From: Balaenoptera acutorostrata
Taxonomy: Eukaryota; Chordata; Mammalia; Artiodactyla; Balaenopteridae
NCBI RefSeq assembly: GCF_949987535.1
Contig: NC_080075.1
Span: forward strand, 3,472,001 to 3,536,000
Reading direction: 5' to 3'
Length of the DNA: 64,000 bases
Below are positions 21,231-33,328 of the stretch, piece after piece (positions within the stretch are counted from its first letter, which is position 1; every line of letters starts with the position of its first letter). The notes under the pieces were generated by a model. The model worked only from the letters and a program-made list of their open reading frames with translations. It searched no databases and was not told where the DNA came from. A program made the translations under genes and the position numbers.

Positions 21231-22205
21231 CTCTTAAAATTCAACTAAAGAAACCTCAAACAATTGAATTATAAAATGGGATAAAGTCATGAAGAGTCAT
21301 TTCATCAAAGAGGATAAACAGATGGCAAATAAGCACATGAAAAGATGTTCAGTATACTTAGCCATTAGAGAAATGTAAATGAATACCATAATGAGATATC
21401 ACTACACACTTACTAGAACAGCTAAAATAAAAAAAGTGAAAATATCAAATGCTTGTGAGGATGCTGAGAAAGTGGATGTCTCACACATTGCTGGTGTAAT
21501 GTAGAATGCAAAAGGATACAGCCACTCTGGGAGATTGGCAGTTGATTTAAAAACTAAAATATATTTACCGTATGACCCAGCAATAGAGAATTTATGTCCA
21601 TACCAAACAGTGTACATAATTGTTCATAGCAGCTTTATTTGTTATATCCCCAAACTAGAAACAACCAAAATGTCCCTCAATAAATGAATGTTTAAATAAA
21701 CTGTGGTTATTCCATATCATGGAATACTACTCAGCAATAAAAAGGAACAAACTCTTGATATACGTATCAACTTGAGTAGATCTCCAGGGCATTGTGCTGA
21801 GTGAAAAAAGTCGAGGTCAATATGTCATTTACTGTATAATTCCATTACACAATATTCTTGTAATGATGACATTATAGAGATTTAGGATTTAGGGATAGTG
21901 GGGGAGAGGAGTGGGTATGATTGCAAAGAGGAAAGAGGAAGATGGTGATAGATTAGTTCTCCATCCTGACTGTGGTTATAAGAATATGAAATGGGCAACA
22001 TGATAAAATGACATAGAACTATGCATATGTGTTGTACTGCTGTCAGAACTATGCATATGTGTTATACCGCTTTCAGTTTCCTGGTTTTGATATTGTGATA
22101 TAATTATGTCAGATGTAACCTTTGGGTGAAACTGGGTGATGAGTACACCAGACCTCTGCAATTTCCTGTGAACCTATAATTATTGCAAAACAAAAATTAA
22201 AAAAC
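21231..22205 (+). mobile_element. Old L1 3' part (ORF2 C-terminus, 3'UTR, A-rich tail)
   Basis: Plus-strand L1 resumes with the decayed equivalent of 'NNPIKKW', then 'gataaacagatggcaaataa', 'atgacccagcaatag', 'tggaatactactcagcaata', the 3'UTR and an A-rich end (about 22185-22215). A 24 bp word ending 'gaactatgcatatgtgtt' is duplicated in tandem at about 22016-22065. Confidence 0.85.
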
Positions 22206-25069
22206 AAAACAAAACACAGAAGACAAAACAACAAGACCTTCTTAAATGCCTTCAAAATAAAAGTAGAAATTCTATACATGAGCTGACTCTATTTTTACTT
22301 CTGGCATTATCACCTCAAATTATAACAGAACCAGAATGGCTGAATGAATGAATGAATGAATGATGGGAGACGGGAGAGTTGTCCTCCTTGTAATTTGCTG
22401 GTTTTTTAAAATGTCAGGTTCTGAACACTCATTTTTATTTAATGTCTGTTCAGTTTTGATTTCACAGCAATTACAGCTACCAAGACATGCTAAGGAGAGC
22501 TGCTAAAAGAGAGAAAGGGGACCCAGCAGCCTCTGGCTAAATGCTCTGAGGGAACATCCAGAAATGAGATACACAGAAGCCAGATGAAGCACATTTGGAA
22601 CTACACATAAGGATAAGGAATATACCACATACAAGAATAAGGAATCTGAAAACCAGCCCGAGCTGATCACTGCTTTATCTATGTATGAGGATTCCCTAAA
22701 GGGACTGAGATGCTCGTGTCTTCCAAAATACACCTACTTAAAAAGTCTTTTCAAGTGCTGCTCTAAGGCAAACCTTCCTCTTCTATTCCTGTTTCTTCAC
22801 AGATATTCCAAAGCCTGGAATGGGCTGCTCATTTTTTGCCACCTACACCAACTCATCCATATCTGAGACCAGCAGCTGCGCCCAAATGTCCCACCTTCCG
22901 AGAGGTCGTAAATGTTTTCCTGAGCAATACCGTATCCTCTTAAAGTCACGCCGCCCCGGCTTATGTGGAACACAGCCTTCCCTCCCGGGGCTGCCATACC
23001 GCCTGTCCCTTAAGGCGCACACGTGTGCGTCAGCGGACAGGCTGTTACTCCCTGGACCAGGACCACCTCCCCGTGGTGTCAATCAAAGAGGCAAGTTCTG
23101 GAGGGTCACGGGTTCACATCCTAGAAGGCTTCAAGTGTTTCCACATGGGACTCGGACTCTATTCCCAATTTGTGATTTTAAAAACGCAATAGATTCTCCT
23201 ACTTGATCAACTAGCATTAGCTTGCGAGGCTGCTGTCCTACGTCACAGACAGCATGGGAAGGGGAGGCAAAGGAAGACAAAGCAATGAATTTTGCTAACC
23301 ACCATCGTCAAGGGTTGTTGACCACGTACTTCCACCACGTGGAATACTAAGGCGACGCCTGCAACCTCCGTGAGCGTGAACCCTACCCAGAATCAACTGG
23401 GCAAACTTTACAAAATTATTGTTATTATCAAGGACATGTCACACTTTGGGATATATCAGTGCCACAGAAAGAGCTATGGCATCTTTAAATTACTGGGTAA
23501 TGGACAGAGCTGGAACTCTGCCAAGGTAAAAGTTGTAAAACTGGATTGATTTTTGCTCCAGCTTGCTAAGGACTCCCCGGAGTCAGGATGCAAGGTTCAA
23601 ATATAATAATTGATAGCCTGAAAAAATATTTCTGATAAGTGTGCAGAGGTAACGCAGAGCCCTGCCTGAGATGAAGTGAGCCTTTGTGCTTCGGCAAACC
23701 CTACAACCAAGGTGATCCCTGGCGCCCGTTTCAGCTCTGATTAGAGCCACCGGCTTCCCGCTTTCCCAAGTCCCCCTGCCTTTACTGAGCTTCCTCCAGC
23801 TGTAGAGAAAATGGTCTTGGCCTTCAAGCAGGAGCGTTTGTTAAATGCTGTTGTGGAAAAGTAATTATCCAACAATCAGACCTGTATGTGTAGGGGAAAT
23901 CGCGTTCGTTAATACCACCTTGGTAATCCCAGGAGGCAGGGAGGGTTCCCGTTAATCTGACCCCTTTTCAGTCGTGCCTTGGTGCGCTGACCACCCCAAG
24001 CTGTGAGTGTGTGTGTCTAAATTGCTCGGGATTCAACTGAACACATTAAAATTTAAAAAGGATTTAACTGAATATTTTCAATAGCTTCTGAGAAGGGGGA
24101 TAATTTATTAGCTCGGAGTAAATTAAAATCTCAAGCAGGGGTAAAGACTTCGAAGATTGCTTTAATACATTTTATATGCTTTCAAAAGAAATGTTCTTTT
24201 TAAATGGTCCCAAAATCAGCTAATTTTGCCCTATTTAGCAAATTACCTCCTAAAGCCACAATGTTGAAAAAACTTAACAATTATTATTTTTTTTTAAAAG
24301 GGAAAAACAGAGGAGGGGGTGAAAAAAATCATACACCTTCCATAGGAAACAACCAAACCCTAAATTGCTACGTCTTTTATATGCCACAGTTAGGATTATT
24401 TTTTTTTCTTTCTTAATTCAAAAGTCAGTGAAACATTTGCGTTAGCTTCTGCCAGGCCACACACAGGACCTTTTTTCCACTTGGTAATTGTAGGCAGAGG
24501 AGGTATGAGGTTAATGGAGGGGCCTTGGAAGGTTAAGTCCCCATGTGCTGTGCTGATAATTCGTACCTTTATTTCAGGCCACATTCACCTGTGGTGCAGA
24601 AAGGCCACGGAGGCGCGTTGAACTAGATGCCCTGTTCAGCCCAGAGGCCACCCCTGTCCCGACAGGGGATTTCTTGCTCAGAATTATCTGTGTAATAAAA
24701 GACTCCTGCCCAGCTCCAAGTCACGTTCTGAGGCTGAGGGAGGAGGATTCAATTTTTCCTCATTTCTTTTTCTCCTTCACTTTTCTTTCTTTCTGATGAT
24801 AACCAATATTTTGTGGTTTGTATTTTGGAGAGTTTTCTTAATGTGCTGCCTTCAGCTCCCGGCTTGTGGTCTACTGGGGGCTGCTTATCTTCCTCTGACT
24901 GGAGCAACGAGGCAGTAAAAGAGACCCCCTCTCTTCCAAGGAGTGCTTCTACTGTGGAATTCACCATGGGTCATCCTGTCCAAGTTTTGGAGCACTTTAG
25001 ACACGGATCAGTTTGAGAGCATAGCTGTGGTCATTTTAGAGGTCTTTAGAGCCAAGACTGACTCTTGTG
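22206..25069. other. Mostly unassigned sequence; candidate conserved block within
   Basis: Contains a short (TGAA)n run at about 22341-22363 and no clear interspersed repeat. The stretch 23770-24200 has homeodomain-like words (TAATTA at 23861, 'ttaataccacctt', 'aatttattagc') and the look of conserved non-coding DNA. No exon is supported. Confidence 0.45.
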
Positions 25070-25083
25070 ATTCTATCTGTCTG

Positions 25084-25128
<45 letters not shown>

Positions 25129-25137
25129 TATCTATCA
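25070..25137. repeat. (CTAT)n / (CTGT)n microsatellite
   Basis: About thirteen CTAT units with CTGT units at the left and one ATT interruption at the right. Confidence 0.95.
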
Positions 25138-25689
25138 TTTCCACCTGAAAGACAGAAAGTGATAAAGAAAAAATAAAAGAAAATGAAGAAAAAATAGGAG
25201 AACTGTGAACTATCCAGCCTGTTCTTCCTAATCAAGAACTAATTATTTAAGTGCCAGATCTCTATTCTGGGTATATGTGAGACACAGCTTGGAGGGCAGG
25301 CGATAAAAACATACACTCTACACAGCTTGTGACTTCCACATTCTTGTTCAGTTGAAGCAGCACCTGCTTCTCTTCAGGGTCTCACCAAGAAGATAAAAGC
25401 CCTCAGGATATTGGATCAATTTTGAGGTCTGAAATGATCACCCAATGGAAACAGGTACAGTGTGCAGATGACTTCTATGGTTAGTTGAATCAAAGGGCAT
25501 TTGAAAATTTGCATGCTGACAGGGAAGAGAAGTTATATGGATTTCAGGCTTAACAAACGCTTCTTAATGTTTTGGCAACTCAGAATATGAGCGGCCTTGT
25601 TTGCAAAAATTACCAAGTTCTCTTTAAATGCCAAGGATTTGCTTACAAAGAATGGTGATTTCCCTCAGGGTGTTTATTTATTTATTATT

Positions 25690-26761
25690 TTAATTCCCCT
25701 CCCCCTCAGGTTTCTTGATTCTCTTTTTTACTTCTATATTTTCTAGTTCATTAATATCTGTTATCTTTTTGCTTTTGCCTTCAATTTTCTTCAGGTTTAT
25801 TCCTTATCTCTTTTCAAATTTTTTCAAACTTCCCAAGTGGAATTCAATAATTTTTTTTTACTGTAATTACTGGTTTATTTGGATATCTTATACTGTGTTA
25901 TGTTTTCTATTTTCAATGATTTTCCTTTTCTTAGTTTTTCTATTCTTTGATTTTATTAATTTGATAGCATATCTTCAATTCATTCCCTCACTTCCTTTCT
26001 GGATTTGAAAGCTTCAGGTCCCAGAAAACCTGGTTCTTCAATACCCCTATTCTTTAATGAGAATTTTTGATGTGAAAAAGTCTATCAACATTTATACTCT
26101 CTCCCAAAGAAACAGAACATTTTAGGTTTAATCTTCCCTGTCTCCTATTTTCTATGTTATTGTTGATCAGTATTTTGAATCATTGTTTTAAAATCTTCCA
26201 GGTAAGGTATATTTTAAATTTTTTATGCCAGTAAATTGGTTTATATTTACTTACATATTTACCAATTTCTTTTGTCATCAATGCTTCTTACAATTCACTT
26301 TTTTTCTTCTGTGTTCTTTAATATTTATTAAGAATCTATAACTGCTATACTTTCTAAATATCCATCTAAAAACGTCTTTATTTTACCCTCACTTTTAAAT
26401 ATTAGTTTAATTGTCTATAGGTTGACAAGTTATTCTACTTATGTCTGGTCTCTATTATAGATGATGAGATGCCTGCATTTAGCACTTTGTTTCCTTTGTG
26501 GGTAATGTCTATCTTCTAATTACTTTCAAGATTTTTTCTTTGTTTCATGTTTTCTAATTTTATTTAGATGGATCTAGGTGTGAATTTGTTTTGTTTTATT
26601 TGCTAAGAAATTGGGACATATCTATAATTTGCAGCCTCATGGCTTTCTTCAATTCAGGAAAATTATCAATTATTTTCTCTTCAAATATCCTCTTGATTTT
26701 TTAATTGGTGGAATCCTTATTAGATGAATATGGAGCATTTTCTCTGTTGTTTAACTCCTTT
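25690..26761 (-). mobile_element. Old L1/HAL1-like LINE, left half, host of a nested L1
   Basis: T-rich on the plus strand with weak L1 reverse-complement words. The clearest are 26520-26700 ('ttactttcaagattttttctttg', 'ctaggtgtgaatttg', 'ctcttcaaatatcc'), which follow the ORF1-region reverse complement of old L1/HAL1. The same element continues at 28149 after the insertion. Confidence 0.6.
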
Positions 26762-26773
26762 AAAATTTAACCT
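26762..26773. repeat. Left target-site duplication of the twin-primed L1
   Basis: 'aaaatttaacct' recurs at 28137-28148. The word is AT-rich, so chance is not excluded, but it falls exactly where the old LINE is interrupted and resumes. Confidence 0.6.
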
Positions 26774-27394
26774 CTTTTTCTGACTTACTTCACTCTTTAT
26801 GACACTCTCTAGGTCCATCCACGTCTCTACAAATGACCTAATTTCATTCCTTTTTATGGCTGAGTAATATTCCATTGTATATATGTGCCACATCTTCTTT
26901 ATCCATTTGTCTGTTGATGGACACTTAGGTTGCTTCCATGTCCTGGCTATTGTAAATAGTGCTGCAATGAACATTGTGGTACATGACTCTTTTTGAATTA
27001 TGGTTTTCTCAGGGTATATGCCCAGTAGTGGGATTGCTCGGTCATATGGTAGTTCTATTTTTAGATTTTTAAGGAACCTCCATACTGTTCTCCATAGTGG
27101 CTGTATCAATTTACATTCCCACCAACAGTGTATGAGGGTTCCCTTTTCTCCACGCCCTCTCCAGCATTTATTGTTTGTAGATTTTTTGATGATGGCCATT
27201 CTGACCGATGTGAGGTGATACCTCATTGCAGTTTTGATTTGCATTTCTCTAATAATTATGTGATGTTGAGCATCTTTTCATGTGTTTGTTGGCCATCTGT
27301 ATGTCTTCTTTGGGGAAATGTCTATTTAGGCCTTCTGCCCATTTTTTGATTGGGTTTTTTTTTTTTTGATATTGAGCTGTATGTGCTGCCTGTA
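26774..27394 (-). mobile_element. L1 insertion, inverted 5' segment (ORF2 C-terminus)
   Basis: On the minus strand this encodes the last fifth of ORF2: [15 protein letters not shown], the Cys segment with one change (CWRGRG for CWRGCG), and [12 protein letters not shown] up to SEVSQK. It sits head to head with the plus-strand 3' end that starts at 27395. This is the inverted half of one insertion. Confidence 0.9.
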
Positions 27395-27759
27395 TATTTT
27401 AATAACGTATATATGTGGAATCTAGAAAAATGGTATAGGTGATCTTAGTTGCAAAGCAGAAATAGAGACACAGACGTAGAGAACAAATGTATGGATACCA
27501 AGGGGGAAAGGGGTGGGGTGGAAGGAATTGGGAGACTGGGATTGACACATACACATTATTGATACTATGTATAAAATGGACAACTGATGGGAACATGCTG
27601 TTAGCACAGGGAACTCACCTAGTGCTCTGTGGCAACCTAAATGGGAGGGAAGTCCAAAAGGCAGGGGATATTTGTATGTGTATGGCTGATTCATTTTGTT
27701 GTGCAGCGGAGGCTAACACAACATTGTAAAGCAACAATACTCCAATAAAAATTAACTAA
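27395..27759 (+). mobile_element. L1 insertion, sense 3' segment (3'UTR)
   Basis: Begins with 'acgtatatatgtggaatcta', just downstream of where the inverted segment stops in L1 coordinates, and runs through the 3'UTR, including the G-rich block at about 27507-27535 and 'caatactccaataaaaatt'. It ends where the CHR SINE is inserted. Inverted 5' part, sense 3' part and a small gap at the joint are the hallmark of twin priming. Confidence 0.9.
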
Positions 27760-28085
27760 GGGGCTTCCCTGGTGGCACAGTGGTTAAGAATCTGCCTGCC
27801 AATGAAGGGGACATAGGTTCAAGCCCTGGTCCAGGAAGATCCCACATGCCGTGGAGCAACTAAGCTCGTGCTCTAGAGTGCATGAGCCACACCTACTGAG
27901 CCTGTGTGCCACAACTACTGAAACCCACATGCCTAGAGCCCGTGCTCCGCAACAAGAGAAGCCACTGCAAAGAGAAGCCTGCGCACTGCAATGAAGAGCA
28001 GCCCCGCTCACTGCAATTAGAAGAAAGCCCATGTGCAGCCACGAAGACCCAACGCAGACAAAAATAAATAAATAAAATAAAATAA
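27760..28085 (+). mobile_element. CHR-type SINE inserted in the L1 3' end
   Basis: A complete copy from 'ggggcttccctggtggc' to the 'aaaataaataaa' tail. Direct repeats of 16 bp with one difference, 27744-27759 and 28086-28101, flank it and include L1 3'-end sequence. It is younger than the L1 it interrupts. Confidence 0.95.
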
Positions 28086-28101
28086 ATAAAAATTAATTAA
28101 A

Positions 28102-28136
28102 AAATACTTACACCAGACATAGAAAGTCAAAAACAA
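28102..28136 (+). other. Non-L1 35 bp tail between SINE and target-site duplication
   Basis: After the second SINE repeat come about 35 bp that do not look like L1 3'UTR, ending 'gtcaaaaacaa' before the proposed L1 target repeat at 28137. It may be the end of a short 3' transduction or simply a mutated tail. Confidence 0.4.
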
Positions 28137-28148
28137 AAATTTAACCTT

Positions 28149-28760
28149 TAATGAATTTATTTTTTTGCTGCACAGTGATTTTCTCAAATTGTTTTCCAGT
28201 TCATTAATTCTTTTGTCAGCTATGTCTAATGGACTGTTTTACACATCCACTGCTTTTAAACATGTTGATGACTACAATTTTAGTTTCTAGAAGTTTAAAA
28301 GAGTTTGTTATTAAAAATGTCTGGTTTTTTGTATCTCTTGTTCTTTGGTTATGATACATATATATGCATATATATGTACTTTTAAAATTCTTTATTCATT
28401 TTCAACACCTATTTCCTAGTCTTTTTCTTATTGTTCAGTTATTGAGGTTGTAAATCTGCATCTACAATAACACCTTTTTTCTTATGTGCTTACATGGAGT
28501 CTTTGTGTTTTTTGTTTGTTTGTTTTTTTTTTGTAAGTAGGCAGGAGTCCATATGGCCCTTGGGTTGTGTAATTGTCCCTACAAAGCAGTTTTCCTTTTT
28601 TTCTTTTTCAGGCTCCTTGGGATTTTATATTACAGATGAAATTTTCTTGTTAGTTTTTCATTTGTTGTTCCCACAGCACAGGGATAATAATACAAATTTG
28701 GACCTCACATACACCCATGGCACAAGCCTGGGGGTATTAATTTCTTGTAGGAGATCTTTT
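28149..28760 (-). mobile_element. Old L1/HAL1-like LINE, right half
   Basis: Continues the reverse-complement old LINE: 'ttccagttcattaattctttt', 'agctatgtctaatggactg', 'tttctagaagtttaaaagag'. The right edge is uncertain; recognisable words end at about 28450. Confidence 0.6.
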
Positions 28761-29424
28761 CTCTCCTATAGCTGAAAGCAGATGGAAAGTTGCATTTTTT
28801 TCCCCCAGGTTGGTAAATGGAGTTTTTAATTCTCCTTGTCACGGGCTACGTAACTCTTCACAACTCCAGGTTTTAAAAAAATGACTTATTCCACCTCTTC
28901 ACCTTCTGCATGTGAGAGGTTTCCTCACCTGTCCCAGTGTGGGTGTTAAAGGACCAGTCCCAGACCCAGGGGTCTGTGTCAGGAAATACACTCCAGTGAG
29001 CCATAATGGTGTCTGTTCTAGCTTTGCATACTCTCTCAGTTCCTCTTACTTGGAAAGTTCCTTTTGTCCTTTTGAATTTGCCTATGCATTAGAACTTACT
29101 ATATCCTTTTCAACATATTTATATGTTCCCATCAGGAGGGGACCTCTCCCCATCAGCTGGGTCTGCCAGGTTGCTGAAGTCTCACACAGATATTTAGAGA
29201 AATTAGAGCTGCTATGTGATGGTCATTAAAAAAATTTTTATGTTAAAAAATTAACAAAGTTTATTATGTTAATTTTTGTTATGTTATGTTAATTTTTGTA
29301 CGTTAAGTTTATTATATTCTAAAAAGTTGGGAAGAATGGCTGCACTTGATGATGAACTCTTACGTGATTTTAAGCAGGGGAGTGACCTAAGTGTTGCTTT
29401 TTATTAATGATTCAGCAGTTACGT
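28761..29424. other. Unassigned sequence
   Basis: No gene or repeat family recognised. The patch 29225-29315 is AT-rich with a repeated 'atgttaatttttgt' word. Confidence 0.5.
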
Positions 29425-29700
29425 GCTTGTTCACATTTGCTAAACATTTAAAGTGTGTCAGGCACTGTCCTAAGCACTTTGCTGAAATTCCTAATTTAAT
29501 CCTCACCAAACCCTATCATGTGGATACTATCATTAACTCCATGTGGGTAAACCTAGGCTACCTAGGCCATGACAAGAAGAATTAAAAACTCCAACCTGGT
29601 TGGGGGGCAATGTGTTTTGCTGATGAGGAAACCCAATTAGAGGGTAGGCAACGTCACTGAGAAGTTTCCCAGTAGGATTTAAACCTAACCAGCCTGCCTG
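29425..29700 (+). repeat. MIR SINE
   Basis: 'gtgtcaggcactgtcctaag', 'tttaatcctcaccaaacc', 'gatgaggaaaccc' and 'gtaggcaacgtcactgag' follow MIR consensus order on the plus strand, with an insertion of about 50 bp in the middle. Confidence 0.8.
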
Positions 29701-29771
29701 CAGAGTCCATGCTAAGGTACAGGCATGATGCCTGTGATTAATAGTCATAGTAGTAATAATAATGACAAAAT

Positions 29772-29985
29772 AGCAGTTGGCATTTATTAAGTGCAACTAT
29801 ACTCTGGGAAATTGTTGGAAGCATTTTATAGGTTAACTGATTCCCATCATCACAACAATCCCATGAGCCAGCTATTTTTACCCCCACTTTTACAGGTGAA
29901 AAGAGAAACTGAGACTAAAACTCATATAGCTCATAAATGGCAGATTTGGGTTTTTAACCAGGCAGTCAAATTCTAGAGCTCACCT
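29772..29985 (+). repeat. Second MIR SINE, directly after the first
   Basis: 'ttggcatttattaagtgca', 'atcacaacaatcccatgagc', 'cacttttacaggtgaaaag' and 'ataaatggcagatttgggt' match MIR in order. It has the same orientation as the copy about 70 bp upstream. Confidence 0.85.
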
Positions 29986-31377
29986 TCATAACTCATCTTC
30001 AGTGTTGGGAGGGGTGAAAGACTAGTTAGCTGTGTGTTCTAGTGGTTCAGTAAGGAAATAACCAGGGGTTGAGCAGAAGTGGTGGTAATCAGGATGGGGG
30101 AGGGGCAGATATGACAGCCACGAAGGAGCTAAAATAACACCATTTGGCTTCATGTGGGTTGAAGAAAAGTCTATAGGTCAGGGAGGACCTGAGAATCATT
30201 TCTTGACCTCTGGCTTGTGTTGGATCGGACTGCCTTTACCCAAAGTAAGAACAGTTTGGATGCCAACATAGGCTTTGCTCTATAAAAGAAACGCGAGACT
30301 GAAAAGTTTTGTTCAATTCAACTATTGTTAAAATAACGTTTCATCGAAGATTTGCCAATTAAGTAACTCCAGAACATTTGTGGTTGCTTTTAGTCAAATG
30401 AGTTTCCTGCAAACTAAATGCTCACCCTTCTCTATGTCAGTAAATACTCTCAGTTTTGTCTATTGTATTCTCATTCAATTACGTATTTTCCAAGGATATG
30501 AAATTTAGTGACAATTTAACAAGTTATCACAAAATCCACACGGTATGCATGTCTTGAGGGTTATGCTTGCCGTCCTTTTTAAATAAAGGTGACCATCCTT
30601 ATCAACCACTAGGAACTCTTAGAGGGGCTGATTTCCCAGTCACGACAGAAGTGCAGCACTCCATCCAGACCCTTCTACAAGTCTCCTCCCCCTGACCATG
30701 GACATACATTTTCAAGACATACATTTTCAAGACATTTGGGAGTAGTCTGGGGACACGAACCAGACTAAAGCTAAGTGGCCCACATGGGCACTGAACCCCT
30801 AACCTTCGCCTCATTAGTCCGAACCTCCGACCATCTGAGCTTACCCGCCATAGACTAATGATGTGCGTGTGTGTAGGCTCGGCTGCATCAATCACATTTC
30901 CCGAAGCAAAACTCACTTCCCTGAAAGTAACGGGAAGAATTATCCGTACAGAACTCATCACTGGGGGAACCAGAACTCTCCTCATGGATGGCTGAAGTGC
31001 CTCGTTCCTACAAGCTGCCCATTCATCACCCCCGAGTCCTAAAAGGACTTGAAGATTCTAGAGATTCATGTTAGTTAATTCCCACTTTTAAGCATGTACC
31101 TCTTCTTCCAAGCTACTGCAGCCAGCATGGGTGGAACTTGTGATTCTGATACCTCAAAGAGTAAAACTTTGAAAGCCCCCCAGGGAGGAATTCTTAATCT
31201 GTTCTCATAGACTGATGTTTAGTCGTGGTGCCTCAGCCCGTGGAAGATCATTAAGCTCCTGAAATTTTATGTAAGAAAAGTGTGTGCGTGCATAGGTGTG
31301 CGTGTATGTATATACACACACCATAAGTATATATAAGTAATAAAATAATAATATATATATATTTGGGAGAATATTCA
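29986..31377. other. Unassigned sequence with TG/TA simple repeat at its end
   Basis: No gene recognised. A direct repeat 'acatacattttcaag' occurs twice at 30703-30734. The interval 31280-31360 is a degenerate (TG)n/(TA)n tract. Confidence 0.5.
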
Positions 31378-31712
31378 GAGATTTTTAAAATTAAAGTATA
31401 GTTGACTTACAATGTTGTGTTAGTTTCAGGTGTACAGCAGAGTGACTCAGTTATATATTCTTTTTCAGATTCTTTTTCCTAATAGGTTATTACAAAATAT
31501 TGAATATAGTTCCCTGTACTAAATAGTAGGTCCTTGTTGATTATCTGTTTTACATATAGTAGTGTGTTTATGTTCATTCCAAACTCCTAATTTATCTCTC
31601 CCCCCCGTCACCCTTTCCCCTTTGGTAACCATAAATTTGTTTTCTATGTCTGTGGGCCTATTTTTGTTTTGTAAATAAGTTCATTTGTATAATTTTTTTT
31701 TTAGATTCCACC
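31378..31712 (-). mobile_element. L1 3'UTR fragment, 5' truncated, minus strand
   Basis: The plus strand reads 'aaaattaaagtatagttgac', 'ttagtttcaggtgtacagc', 'gtaggtccttgttgattatc' and 'ttagattccacctctc', the reverse complement of an L1M/artiodactyl L1 3'UTR. It stops just inside the region after ORF2. Confidence 0.9.
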
Positions 31713-32299
31713 TCTCAGAGGTATCTATGACCCAAAGCCTATGATCTGAGGCCTTAAATCAGGAAAGAAATTAAAGGGGAAAAAATGTTTTTACCATAAA
31801 ACCTCTACTAGGTAAGAAGCCACTCATCATATTATTATAAATAATGGATGGAAGAGAAGTTTGATGCCATAGGAAACATATAAGAGCATTTGATTGCCTC
31901 AGGTCGAAGGTGTAAATGCTGCAAAAACAACCACATTACCTGTGGAAGGTGTGAGCTATGCCCCTCTCACCAGCCAGTGGTGGGGAAATGTGATGAGAGT
32001 TTGTACCTTGGCACTGATGCCCCAGAACTCTGTATGATAGTCACAAAGGGTCGGCAGCAACTGCTTGCAGCCTGTGTTCTGGTTTATTGAAAGCTGTTGC
32101 TAATTTTAGCCAAAAAAGCCTACTTTGAAAGAAAGGAAATGAGAAAGTAATCGGAGATGTCCTCTTTCCTCTGATACATACTCTGGAAGATTCCCAAAGG
32201 GATGGGAGGATTGGGATGTCTAAATAATCTGGCTAAGCTGGACGAAAATAAGAATAAAGAATGGAAATGAGAATAGTTCTGCTTCTAGCAAGTTTGCCC
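31713..32299. other. Unassigned sequence
   Basis: No repeat, exon or RNA gene recognised. Confidence 0.5.
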
Positions 32300-32497
32300 C
32301 TGGAGGGTATGAGGCCCCTTGTATTATGATCTCACTTAATTCTGACAGCAGCCCTGTGAGAAAGCCCTGTGTTATCATCATACTTCTACAAGTGACATCA
32401 AGAGGAGTTTAAGTAAATGACCCAGGGTCATGCAGTCAGAGGTCCTGGTGTCAGGACTTGAACCTAGTCTGTCCTGCCCCATAGCCTGTGCTCTAAG
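32300..32497 (+). repeat. MIR SINE
   Basis: 'gatctcacttaattctgacagcagccctgtgag', here split across 32329-32361, followed by 'aatgacccagggtcatgcag' and 'aggacttgaaccta', is MIR in consensus order. Confidence 0.75.
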
Positions 32498-32498
32498 C

Positions 32499-32672
32499 CA
32501 AGGGTCAGCAAACTGTGGTCCCTGGGCCAATTCCAACCTGCTCTCTGGTTTTGCAAATAAAGTTTTATTGGAACATGGCTCCTCTCAGGTGCTTATGTGT
32601 GGTCTATTGCTGTGTTTGCACCCCAGTGGCAGAGGTGAGAGATTGTGACAGAGGCTGTCTGACCCATGCAGG
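32499..32672. mobile_element. Non-autonomous hAT DNA transposon, right end missing
   Basis: Starts with the terminal repeat 'agggtcagcaaactg' and contains 'gcaaataaagttttattgg', followed by 'ggtctattgctgtgtttgc'. Same family as the element at 2333-2552. The right terminal repeat is not present. Confidence 0.75.
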
Positions 32673-33177
32673 ACCAAGGCCCAGAGCAAAATGAAAATTC
32701 AGGGCTTCATGTTCATACATTATTGAGAATTAAAAAATGGTGACAGGGGAGACCTTCAAGATGGCGGAGGAGTAAGACATGGAGATCACCTTCCTTCCCA
32801 CAAATACATCAGAAATACATGTACATGTGGAACAACTCCTACAGAACACCCACTGAATGCTGGCAGAAGACCTCAGACTTCCTAAAAGATATATATATTA
32901 TTTTTCCTTTTTCTCTTTTTGTGAGTGTATATGTGCATGCTTCTTTGGGTGATTTTGTCTGTATAGCTTTGCTTTTACCATTTGTCCTAAGATTCTGTCA
33001 GTTTTTTTTTTTTTTTTAGTATAGTTTTTAGCTCTTGTTATCATTGGTGGATTTGTTTTTTGGTTTGGTTGCTCTCTTTCTTTCTTTCTTTTTATTTTCC
33101 TTTTTTGTTACTTAAAATTTTTTTTATTTTTAATAATTCTTAAAACATTTTATTTTAATAACTTTATTTAATTTTAT

Positions 33178-33277
33178 TCTTTCTTCTTTCTTCCTTCCTC
33201 CCTCCCTCCCTTCCTTCCTTCCTTCCTTCCTTCCTTCCTTCCTTTCTTTCTTTCTTTCCTTCTTTCTTCCTTCCTTC

Positions 33278-33328
<51 letters not shown>

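Noticed and set aside
27784..28032. Minus-strand 82-codon Cys/Ser-rich frame
   Set aside because: Antisense translation of the CHR SINE.
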